Positions 16,779-23,910 of a stretch of 26,550 bases of DNA are shown here, piece after piece; position 1 is the first letter of the stretch; each line of letters begins with the position of its first letter. The position numbers were made by a program, and so were the translations under genes. The notes under the pieces are model-generated. The model searched no databases, was not told the DNA's origin, and saw only the letters and a list, made by a program, of their open reading frames with translations. Origin of the DNA: Saprospiraceae bacterium (lineage in GTDB: Bacteria; Bacteroidota; Bacteroidia; Chitinophagales; Saprospiraceae); contig JABWAJ010000008.1 in the NCBI GenBank assembly GCA_013361075.1, positions 1-26,550 of the forward strand, written 5' to 3'.

Positions 16779-16858
16779 GTAACGGTTATGCTCCCGCCCG
16801 TACCACTTTGCGTTGGGTTTTGCGGTATGGACGGGAGTACGGACTTCGACTTGTTATC
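16779..16858. repeat. Second attC-like palindrome, between esterase and MFS-LytTR genes
   Basis: Inner arms CTCCCGCCCGTACC (16791-16804) and GGTATGGACGGGAG (16824-16837) pair at 13 of 14 positions, one of them G-T. Outer boxes GGTAAC (16779-16784) and GTTATC (16853-16858) also pair, separated from the inner arms by 6 and 15 bases. The loop carries TTTGCGTT and GGGTTTTGCG, words also found in the arm of the palindrome at 14437. The divergent spacer also has a small TAAGCA/TGCTTA dyad at 16945-16959. Confidence 0.4.
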
Positions 16859-16991
16859 GCTCTTAAGTTCTTCCACTCTGCTCAATCAATATAGAAATCT
16901 TGAAATTTCTTCGCCGTTCACCCCCAAAAGTTGGCCGGATGGCCTAAGCAGCCTGCTTAAAGCCTAATTTTACAACCCAAATACATCATTT

Positions 16992-19496
16992 ATGATACAA
17001 TGGTACTTTAAAAATTTCGTCAATGCGCCGGAGAAACGGAGTCTGCTTTTTTTACTTGGCTTCCTCTATTCACTGGATTTAATCAACCTGCTTTCATGGG
17101 ATTTCAAACCTGAATATTTGGGTGTACATCCAAACAGCATTCGTTGGGTCTTTGGCTCGATGCTGTTGGGCGGCTTAACTTTCAGTTGGTGGGTCTATCA
17201 CCGGAAAAAACGAGGAAAGAACCTCCAACATTTCCTTCTCATTTCCGTCATTGGGCAAGCCATCTTTATGTTAGGACAGGGCTTGGCTATACAAATCCTG
17301 GAATCTGGATGGTGGTTTGTTTTTGCCAGATGTTGCTGGGGTTTCTTTTTCACTGCCTCTCTTGGATTGATAATTTCGACCATCATGCCAAGGGTGTATC
17401 CGAGACAAAGGACTTGGGCTTGTGCCATGATTTCTTTGACGGGGTTATTGACAACATCGGTTTTTTTATCCCTATTGGCTAATGTGGATTCGAGGGTTAT
17501 TGAGGGGAATAGTCATTTGATTTTTTATTCATTTGGTGTGATTGGTCTTTTTTTTGCACTCTTTTTTTCAAAAATCCCATTCGGCGAACTAATTGACGGA
17601 GAAGAAAAAGAGGACTTTATTGAACCTAAAAAACTTATGAATCCCAAGATATTTCAAACCTTATTGCCATTGGTTGGGATTGGGCTGTTTACCTATTTTG
17701 TATTTGACTTGCTCGGACTTGAAAGAAGGACAAACCTTGAATTTAATGTTGACGAAAGTATGCACTATCGTAATCTCGCAATTCGGTATACATTTACATT
17801 TTTAGGAACGGCTCTTTCATGTTGGTTAAGTTTCATAACTAAACGGCGTGATATCGTATTCTGGGCGTTTATGGGGGCGCAACTGATCAGCCTTTGTTTT
17901 TTCTTTTATTCGCCGGTAAAAAACGATATGTTGATAATTGTAACGAGTGCTGCTTTTGGATTTTCTACAGGCATATTTCTATTGGCTATAATAACTGCCG
18001 CCGAATCTTTTGGAAACAGACTTCGCCCAACTGCAACGATACTTCTCTCCTCTCTATTCCGGGGTTCAGCGCTTTTGACCTCACTTTTATTAGGTACTTC
18101 TCTATCCTTTAATGACTTTTGGCTGGGTGTTGCAATAATTATTTTTGGGATGTTATCCGTATTGGCTTTGGATTCGTCCAATTTTGATGGGAATGCCGAC
18201 CTAAAAGGCTTTGACTTGGATATTTACAACCCCGATGAATCCAAGAGGTTTTTCAAAGTATTTGACGGCATCAACCCTGACGAATGGCTAAATCCAATCC
18301 AAAAAATAGAACTTTTAAAAGAGTGCAACAAGCGAATTCTGGAAAATTTACGTCCAATTTTCGGTGATTGGATTTACCATTGCGTTTTGTACGAATACAA
18401 CGAAATAAACCATCAATTAGATGCCCCCGAACCACAGAACAACTACAAAGCGTGGCTCGGCTTGAAGGCTGGTGAACCTCAATTTAGGGAGTACTTATCT
18501 TTTGCACGATGGATGTTGATGGAAGGCAAAATGAAAAGTCTTATTGAAGCAAGTTTTGAGATTAAGAGTGGAAGCCCGGAGGGAATAATCCTTCATAATT
18601 TGAAAAGAAAATATACCCCACCTGAAGGTTTTGCCTGTGTCGATCTCGCTCAGATTCAATTGCCAAAAGATGATGATGGCATCTGTACATACTTGAGCCT
18701 TGCAGACGAAAAGTTGGACAAGGCGCAACGATTAAAGATGCTTGAAACCATTGAAAATCAGGTCAATTTCGATGAAACGGCTTTCGTTAGCCTTCAAAAA
18801 TTTGGGTTTGATGAAACTTCAATAAAAGGCCTTCACAGAACTTTCATCGTCCGGAAAATTGAATCCTTGCACATGCCCGGGGAATACTTTTTGACGCTTT
18901 TTTTTCCGAAAGGAGGCTTGAAAATAGCGCTGGCAATTCTGGCGACAAATGCAAAAGTGCAATCCAAGTTTTTAGAAATCAATGCGATGTTATCCTCTTT
19001 TATTACCATTCGGGGCGAAAAATTGTACTCCAAATATTTGGAGGAAAGCATTCTTGAGCGTGAAGTAGTCTTACCCGGCCGCAGAAACGTCAACATCACC
19101 GTTAGGATTAGAGATGTCGTCTCAATAGAGATACATGACGGCTATTCCACCCTGTATTTTCTGAATGCCCTGGGAGAACTAATGAATCAGACCATAAATA
19201 TTGATTTACAAGAAATTTTAAATCGGTTTTTTGTCCAAGACATTGAAGCCCCCAGGTGGATTCCGGGAACATTGTTAAAATGCCACAAGAGGTATTTCGT
19301 GAATTTGCAGCATAATTGGGAACACCGTAACCCAGTTGGTAGAAACCATCATAACAGAGGACTAGTTAATTTAGTTAATGGCCGGCAAGGTCATGGAGGA
19401 TACCTTATTCTGAGGAACACGCGACAAGATCTTGTCGTGCCGATAAGCAGACGGGACACGAGAAATTATATCCTCCGGATAATAAGGGCTGAATAA
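16992..19496 (+). CDS. MFS-like membrane domain fused to a C-terminal LytTR DNA-binding domain, 834 aa
   Basis: A membrane-tethered candidate transcription factor. Residues about 15-395 form 11-12 hydrophobic helices. AESFGNRLRPTATILLSS (337-354) matches the late-helix motif of major facilitator transporters, so the N-terminus is MFS-like. Residues about 400-690 are a soluble, helix-rich region I do not recognise. Residues 692-834 match a LytTR domain: a basic strand and DVVSIEIHDGYSTLYFL, then LLKCHKRYFVNL (usual form FxRIHRSYIVNL), and finally VPISRRDTRNYIL. The domain carries extra segments, about 14 residues before LLKCHKRY and a His/Gly/Asn-rich stretch at 782-803. There is no response-regulator receiver domain. 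It could sense a ligand through the transporter-like part and bind DNA nearby; this is inferred. No TAnnTTTG element precedes it. Confidence 0.85.
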   Translation: MIQWYFKNFVNAPEKRSLLFLLGFLYSLDLINLLSWDFKPEYLGVHPNSIRWVFGSMLLGGLTFSWWVYHRKKRGKNLQHFLLISVIGQAIFMLGQGLAIQILESGWWFVFARCCWGFFFTASLGLIISTIMPRVYPRQRTWACAMISLTGLLTTSVFLSLLANVDSRVIEGNSHLIFYSFGVIGLFFALFFSKIPFGELIDGEEKEDFIEPKKLMNPKIFQTLLPLVGIGLFTYFVFDLLGLERRTNLEFNVDESMHYRNLAIRYTFTFLGTALSCWLSFITKRRDIVFWAFMGAQLISLCFFFYSPVKNDMLIIVTSAAFGFSTGIFLLAIITAAESFGNRLRPTATILLSSLFRGSALLTSLLLGTSLSFNDFWLGVAIIIFGMLSVLALDSSNFDGNADLKGFDLDIYNPDESKRFFKVFDGINPDEWLNPIQKIELLKECNKRILENLRPIFGDWIYHCVLYEYNEINHQLDAPEPQNNYKAWLGLKAGEPQFREYLSFARWMLMEGKMKSLIEASFEIKSGSPEGIILHNLKRKYTPPEGFACVDLAQIQLPKDDDGICTYLSLADEKLDKAQRLKMLETIENQVNFDETAFVSLQKFGFDETSIKGLHRTFIVRKIESLHMPGEYFLTLFFPKGGLKIALAILATNAKVQSKFLEINAMLSSFITIRGEKLYSKYLEESILEREVVLPGRRNVNITVRIRDVVSIEIHDGYSTLYFLNALGELMNQTINIDLQEILNRFFVQDIEAPRWIPGTLLKCHKRYFVNLQHNWEHRNPVGRNHHNRGLVNLVNGRQGHGGYLILRNTRQDLVVPISRRDTRNYILRIIRAE

Positions 19497-19562
19497 TAAA
19501 GTAGCCGTTGGCTGTCAGATTTCAGCCATATAGGTTTTTGTGTGGACCAACTCTTGAACTTT

Positions 19563-19600
19563 GAGCCATGCTCGCATTTAGCGGGTGTGGCTCAATTTTT
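19563..19600 (+). terminator. Terminator or attenuator between MFS-LytTR and hydrolase genes
   Basis: Stem GAGCCA (19563-19568) with TGGCTC (19588-19593), plus an inner stem CTCGC/GCGGG around ATTTA, is followed directly by AATTTTTT. It lies in the 113-base gap and ends ten bases before the hydrolase ATG at 19610. It could end the LytTR transcript or control read-through into the hydrolase gene. Confidence 0.6.
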
Positions 19601-19609
19601 TCAAGCAAC

Positions 19610-20638
19610 ATGAAAAGATCAACATTTATCAAATCACTCGAACCCCGGTTTCGTCAGCCGGAGGGGTATCGTTTTGGTAACTATTTCCCTTCCAACCGCG
19701 GGCGGGTGCGATTTGGCATTTTGCGTTCAGAAAACGAACGTGCCTTTGCCATTTTTACATCAGGGCTTGGGGCTAATTTGGAAATGGATTTCGAGACATC
19801 CCAAACGTTGGCAGATTTGGGAGTCACTTGCTTTGTGATGGAACGGTTTGGCGAAGGAGGATCGGGTCGCCCGTTTTCTGGCAAAGACCGTCAAAAACCT
19901 GCGCTGATTTTTCCTTACGAATACGCCTCGGACTTGCTCCGGTTTGTGGACTTCCAGAAAAAGGTGCTGAAATCCAGCCCCGAAAAGCCGCTGATATTAA
20001 TAGGTGTCTGCTATGGTTGCCTGACCGGGTTGTACGCCTGTCTTCAAAACGACCGGGTATTCGACCATGCCTTTTTGACTTCGCCGATGCTGGGCCTCCG
20101 ATGGTCAAATGGGGCAGAACACGAATGGGTGTTTCCCATTTCCCCGGAAACCGAAATGGAATATGTGGGCAAAGCGAGGGATTGGGATTGGCAGTTGGGG
20201 CAAAAACTCATTGCCAATGACCCGACTTCGCACGACCCTGCCCGTTCACGGCTCAAACATCTTTGGTGGCGGCAATATCCCCGGTTACGGTTGGGCGGCT
20301 ATACTTATGGGTTTATCCACCGTTCATCGTTGGGTGTCGTCCGGCTTTTTGAGGAAGGGCAGTTGGAGCGGATTTCAACGCCTATTACATTGGTTTCAGC
20401 TTCGGATGATGTCATCAACGACAACCGTCGCCATGTCGTTGCCGCTGCCCGGTTGCCAAATGCAACGCATCACCTGATTGAAGGGGCGAGGCATGGGCTT
20501 TGGCGGGAAGCGGATTTGTACCGAAATCAAATGCTGGATTTGCTGAAAGGTATTTTGGGAAAATTGGATGGGAAAATGCCCCGGAGGCAGAACCATCAGC
20601 CGTTGACAGCCGATTCTCAGCGTGAGGCGAAGACTTAA
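19610..20638 (+). CDS. Alpha/beta hydrolase (lysophospholipase-like), Cys at nucleophile position
   Basis: A cytosolic hydrolase of the Hydrolase_4/COG2267-like group, 342 residues, with no signal peptide. FTSGLGANLEMDF (49-61) corresponds to the oxyanion region and MERFGEGGSGRP (77-88) to the usual HRGHGxS strand. The elbow reads GVCYG at 132-136, so Cys134 stands where Ser is normal in GxSxG. The acid lies in SASDDVINDN (Asp266 or Asp267) and His295 in GARHGLWREAD. A Cys nucleophile is known in dienelactone hydrolase, so the protein may be active with a thiol, or have changed role. The ATG at 19610 is chosen over that at 19568, which lies inside the terminator stem. It sits between the MFS-LytTR gene and the exported amidohydrolase gene. 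Confidence 0.82.
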   Translation: MKRSTFIKSLEPRFRQPEGYRFGNYFPSNRGRVRFGILRSENERAFAIFTSGLGANLEMDFETSQTLADLGVTCFVMERFGEGGSGRPFSGKDRQKPALIFPYEYASDLLRFVDFQKKVLKSSPEKPLILIGVCYGCLTGLYACLQNDRVFDHAFLTSPMLGLRWSNGAEHEWVFPISPETEMEYVGKARDWDWQLGQKLIANDPTSHDPARSRLKHLWWRQYPRLRLGGYTYGFIHRSSLGVVRLFEEGQLERISTPITLVSASDDVINDNRRHVVAAARLPNATHHLIEGARHGLWREADLYRNQMLDLLKGILGKLDGKMPRRQNHQPLTADSQREAKT

Positions 20639-20736
20639 TTTTTAGTTGGTGCATTTTTGTCCCACAACAAAATGCTGCTATCTAACCTGCCCATCGGCAG
20701 AAAGAGTGATTATTTTCTAACAAAAAAAATTCTGAC

Positions 20737-22068
20737 ATGAAAAATCTGATTCTCTGGCTGTTGCTCGCAGCAGCCACAAGCCCTCTTTTTGCTCAGCCGA
20801 ATGGCAAAGAATTGCCAATTCTTTCGCTAAATCAGGAAGAATACGCCCAGTTTGAACAATTGTACAAGTGGTTTCACTCGAACGGCGAACTTTCGAACCA
20901 TGAATGGGGCGTTTCCGGGAAAATGAAAGAAGAACTCAAAAAACTTGGCTTCAAAATTGAACCGCTTGGAAATTTTCCCGGCTTCCTTGCCATTTTTGAA
21001 AATGGTGGCACTGATACTTACTACTGGCGGGTAGAATTGGATGCAAACCCGCACAAGGAACCCGAAGGCACTGGAGTTGATTTCGCCAGCAAGGTTCGGA
21101 CAACGCACAATGGAGACAGCGTTTGGGTCGTTGGGTCATGTGGACATCCACTCCATCAATCGGTAGCCCTAGCCTCTGCACACCTGCTCGTACGAAATAA
21201 ACACCTCTGGAAAGGTAAGCGGCTCGGAACTCTCGTCGAGCACGCCGAGGAGGTAGGGAATGGGAGTTCTGACCTCATTCAAGCGGGGCTTTTTGAAAAA
21301 TTCGGTCTGCCCAAAGGTATCCTCTCCTTGCACAATTCCGCTGAAATTCGTGCCGGAAAAGTGGCAGTCGTTGCCGGGGCATCTCCCATGATGCCGCTTG
21401 TTATGAACGTGGATATCGAAGTTCAAGCAATTAGCGGCTGTCATGTTGGGGAGCATTACAAATGTGTGGATGTGAACTTACTTGCCGCTCAAATCTTGGT
21501 TCGCCTCCAAGACATCAAAAACAAAGTCCTTAATTCCGTTACGGAGCCTTCTATTCTAGGTTGTGGCAGAATCTGCGGTGGCACTCGCCGAAATATTCAT
21601 CCTTTGAGTTGCACCCTGGAGTTCAGTATCCGTTGCTACACCCCGGAGGTTCGGGACAAAATTATGAAGCACCTCCGGCAAATTGCAGAAGGGGAAGCAA
21701 TGGCTGCGGGTGCGCCGATGCCTAAAATAACTGCCTTTGAGGTAGTCCCCGCTTTGGTAAACGACCCGGAATTAGGAAAAAAAGTGGTTGCCTCTTTTGA
21801 AAAATCACTTGGCAAGGAGAATATCGTTCCTTATCATCCGGTCATGTTGGCTGAACCTTTTTCGAAGTATGGCTTAACCAAAGACAGCATTCCTATTCTG
21901 ATGTTTTGGTTGGGAGGAGCGAAAAATGGCTGCGATGAAGGAAACGACAAAGAGCATTTATGCCCCGGCTTGCATTCGCCAAATTATTTGCCTGATTATC
22001 AGGCTGCCCTCAAAACGGGGGCTACGGCAGTTGCAAATGCTTTTATACATTTGTTTAATGAGAAATAA
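20737..22068 (+). CDS. Exported M20-family amidohydrolase (HipO/ILR1-like)
   Basis: A two-metal hydrolase of the M20D group, whose members cleave N-acyl or aromatic-acyl amino acid conjugates. A signal peptide (MKNLILWLLLAAATSPLFA) implies a periplasmic or outside location. Likely active-site residues are Asp102 (RVELDANP), Cys135, His137 and His140 (GSCGHPLHQS), Glu171/Glu172 (EHAEEVGNGSS) and His199 (LSLHNSAE). The family motif is usually HACGHDxH; here Asp after Gly-His is Pro and the first His is Gly. The dimerisation-domain motif GCHVGEHYKCVDV corresponds to GGHGAxPHxxxDP. At 443 residues it has normal length. The gene begins 98 bases after the hydrolase gene and may share its transcript. 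The substrate is unknown. Confidence 0.88.
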   Translation: MKNLILWLLLAAATSPLFAQPNGKELPILSLNQEEYAQFEQLYKWFHSNGELSNHEWGVSGKMKEELKKLGFKIEPLGNFPGFLAIFENGGTDTYYWRVELDANPHKEPEGTGVDFASKVRTTHNGDSVWVVGSCGHPLHQSVALASAHLLVRNKHLWKGKRLGTLVEHAEEVGNGSSDLIQAGLFEKFGLPKGILSLHNSAEIRAGKVAVVAGASPMMPLVMNVDIEVQAISGCHVGEHYKCVDVNLLAAQILVRLQDIKNKVLNSVTEPSILGCGRICGGTRRNIHPLSCTLEFSIRCYTPEVRDKIMKHLRQIAEGEAMAAGAPMPKITAFEVVPALVNDPELGKKVVASFEKSLGKENIVPYHPVMLAEPFSKYGLTKDSIPILMFWLGGAKNGCDEGNDKEHLCPGLHSPNYLPDYQAALKTGATAVANAFIHLFNEK

Positions 22069-22115
22069 ATAGGAGTCATCCCGAATTTTTTATGCCCCGT
22101 ATTTGAACTAGCTCA

Positions 22116-22213
22116 CGCCCTTACTTCCAGACGTTGTGTCGAAAGTAAGGGCGTTGTATAACGGGTCTCTCTAATGGGCATATCACAATACGGTTAATAC
22201 ACAGCAATTTATC
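22116..22213. repeat. 98-base dispersed direct repeat, copy B
   Basis: The copy matching 15229-15326, with eight differences. Its hairpin stem keeps ten of eleven pairs. It lies in the 336-base gap 22069-22404, which has no intact gene. The rest of that gap shows nothing I recognise apart from the promoter word next to the glycosyltransferase. The two copies bracket 6,789 bases that contain the esterase, MFS-LytTR, hydrolase and amidohydrolase genes. Confidence 0.85.
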
Positions 22214-22392
22214 CTTTGTTTTTAATACAGCAACGGACAGAGAGGTAAAAATTCGTACCCCTCCTCTTTGCCAAACCCAAAAATCGTCCATCAGGCTTTT
22301 GGTTTTTCCGTCGTCGGTATTCGCCGCGGCGATGTTCCCCCTTGTTGTTTTAACACACCCATCCTCCGGCATTTCTCAGCCTATTGTTTTGT

Positions 22393-22400
22393 TATCTTTG
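22393..22400 (+). promoter_or_regulatory. -7 promoter element four bases before the glycosyltransferase start
   Basis: TATCTTTG matches TAnnTTTG and ends four bases before the ATG at 22405. If used, it would start transcription at or within a base or two of the start codon, giving a leaderless mRNA. The -33 region is weak. Confidence 0.45.
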
Positions 22401-22404
22401 CACC

Positions 22405-23175
22405 ATGCAACAGCTGAGCGTCATCATCACCACCTTTAACGAAGCGGACAACATCGCAGGCGTATTGGCTTCAGTAGACTGGGCCGACGAGATCATTGTG
22501 GTGGATTCCTTCAGTACCGACAATACGACTGCACTGGCTCAACAGCATCCTAAAGTGCGCCTGTTGCAGCGAAAATACATTGGCCCCTCCGATCAGAAAA
22601 ACTGGGCCATTCCGCAGGCAAAACACGAATGGATTTTGTTGCTGGACGCCGATGAACGCGTGACGCCAACCTTGCGCAGTGAAATTGAAATGTGGCTTGG
22701 CCGCGGTTCAATTCCTTACGATGCGTTCTGGATTGGCCGAAACAATCATTTCCTTGGACAAAGGATCAACTACAGCGGCTGGCAGGGCGACGCCGTGGTG
22801 CGCTTTTTTCGCCGCGATGTCTGCCGTTATGACGACAAGCAGGTACACGAAGAAATTGTCACCGAAGGCCTCCGGGTGAGCCGGCTTAACCAAAAAATGG
22901 AGCATTTTACGTTCAAAAGTGCCGCCCATTTTTTAGATAAAGTAAACCGCTATGCAATGTGGTCGGCACAGGATTATGCGCGAAAAACACCGGCAGTAAC
23001 CCTTTTCCATCTGTGTTTCAAACCCTTCTTTCGGTTTTTTAAACATTTCATCCTCCAGCGGGGCTTTCTCGACGGCCGCACGGGCTTCGTCGTCTGCGCA
23101 ATTCTGGCCTGGAGCGTATTTTTGCGGTATCTTTATTTATTGGAAAAACAGATGCCGAAGCCGGTTGATCGTTGA
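22405..23175 (+). CDS. Family 2 glycosyltransferase, WaaE/KdtX type
   Basis: Transfers a sugar from a nucleotide donor, probably onto lipopolysaccharide core or another envelope glycan, at the inner face of the membrane. The N-terminal GT-A fold has LSVIITTFNEADNI (4-17), IIVVDSFSTDNT and the metal-binding LLLDADERV near 80. NNHFLGQRINYSGWQGDAVVRFF and KQVHEEI are typical of the WaaE/KdtX subgroup. The C-terminal part has a hydrophobic segment (VVCAILAWSVFLRYLYLL) that may touch the membrane. The product is 256 residues. The start at 22405 is preferred to the in-frame ATG at 22384, which lies upstream of the promoter word. The last four codons and the stop lie inside the heptamer array. Confidence 0.9.
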   Translation: MQQLSVIITTFNEADNIAGVLASVDWADEIIVVDSFSTDNTTALAQQHPKVRLLQRKYIGPSDQKNWAIPQAKHEWILLLDADERVTPTLRSEIEMWLGRGSIPYDAFWIGRNNHFLGQRINYSGWQGDAVVRFFRRDVCRYDDKQVHEEIVTEGLRVSRLNQKMEHFTFKSAAHFLDKVNRYAMWSAQDYARKTPAVTLFHLCFKPFFRFFKHFILQRGFLDGRTGFVVCAILAWSVFLRYLYLLEKQMPKPVDR

Positions 23176-23252
23176 TCGTTGTCGGTTGATCGTTGTCGGT
23201 TGATCGTTGTCGGTTGATCGTTGATCGTTGCCGGTTGAGCGTTGTTCGTTAG
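23162..23252 (+). repeat. Thirteen-copy 7-base tandem array across the glycosyltransferase stop codon
   Basis: Thirteen consecutive heptamers of consensus YSGTTGW run without gaps, mostly alternating CGGTTGA and TCGTTGT or TCGTTGA. The last two are more degenerate. The array supplies the final residues VDR and the stop TGA of the glycosyltransferase. The rest lies in the spacer before the epimerase gene. Confidence 0.9.
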
Positions 23253-23411
23253 TTTTCGGGAAGGAGGAAAGTCCTTTTCCCTATCAAAACCTGTGCTGAT
23301 GCTGGTTGAAGAGACATGCCTTTCCGATGTTTCCCAACGCATAACGAACAACAAACACCACTCAAAGAACAACGATTCGCCCACTTTCTCCATTAACCTT
23401 GTTTTACAACT

Positions 23412-23419
23412 TACCTTTG
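23412..23419 (+). promoter_or_regulatory. Candidate -7 promoter element for methylmalonyl-CoA epimerase
   Basis: TACCTTTG matches TAnnTTTG and would give a leader of about 18 bases. The 266-base spacer upstream holds the heptamer array and no gene. Confidence 0.45.
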
Positions 23420-23441
23420 CCCACAATCAAACATCTGGAAA

Positions 23442-23858
23442 ATGATCAGACTGGAACACATAGGCATTGCCGTAAAAGACATCGCTTCCGGCAATGCGCT
23501 TTTCGCAAAACTGCTCGGCGAAGAGCATTACAAGATGGAAGAAGTGGCTTCCGAAGGCGTCAATACCTCTTTTTTTCGCATCGGAGAATCGAAAGTAGAG
23601 TTGCTGGAAGCCACAAATCCCGACAGTCCCATCGCTAAATTCATCGAAAAACGCGGGGAAGGCATCCACCACATCGCTTTTGAAGTAGCCGATATTTATG
23701 CGGAAATGGCGCGGCTACAGGCAGAAGGGTTTACCCTGCTCAACGCCGAACCCAAACGTGGTGCCGACAACAAACTCGTTTGTTTTTTGCACCCCAAAAG
23801 CGCCAATGGCGTGCTGGTGGAGTTGTGCCAAAGCATTATTGAGGATTCGAGTATCTAA
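23442..23858 (+). CDS. mce: Methylmalonyl-CoA epimerase
   Basis: Interconverts (2S)- and (2R)-methylmalonyl-CoA, linking propionyl-CoA and succinyl-CoA metabolism. It is a small cytosolic protein of the VOC/glyoxalase fold, 138 residues, made of two paired beta-alpha-beta modules. Metal-site residues are visible as His6 (RLEHIGIAV), the second His of GEGIHHIAFEV and the Glu of VLVELCQ near the end. SKVELLEATNPDSPIAKFIEKRG is the usual family signature. No mutase or carboxylase gene is adjacent. It probably has its own promoter and precedes the TauE-like gene by 52 bases. Confidence 0.95.
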   Translation: MIRLEHIGIAVKDIASGNALFAKLLGEEHYKMEEVASEGVNTSFFRIGESKVELLEATNPDSPIAKFIEKRGEGIHHIAFEVADIYAEMARLQAEGFTLLNAEPKRGADNKLVCFLHPKSANGVLVELCQSIIEDSSI

Positions 23859-23910
23859 GTATTTGAGGGGCTGCGGTCAAATCCTCAATTCTTCAACAAC
23901 CGTATAAAGC

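Noticed and set aside
19568..19609. Hydrolase start at 19568 with a lipoprotein signal
   Set aside because: Only six residues precede the Cys, too few for a lipoprotein signal, and this ATG lies in the stem of the terminator hairpin.
20651..20675. GCATTTT/AAAATGC inverted repeat after the hydrolase as a terminator
   Set aside because: The seven-base stem is AT-rich, has an 11-base loop and no T-tail.
15229..22213. Insertion sequence or composite transposon
   Set aside because: No transposase or integrase gene lies between or beside the repeats, and the repeats are direct, without clear terminal inverted ends or target duplication.
23162..23252. CRISPR array
   Set aside because: The units are 7-base contiguous repeats with no spacers and no cas genes nearby.
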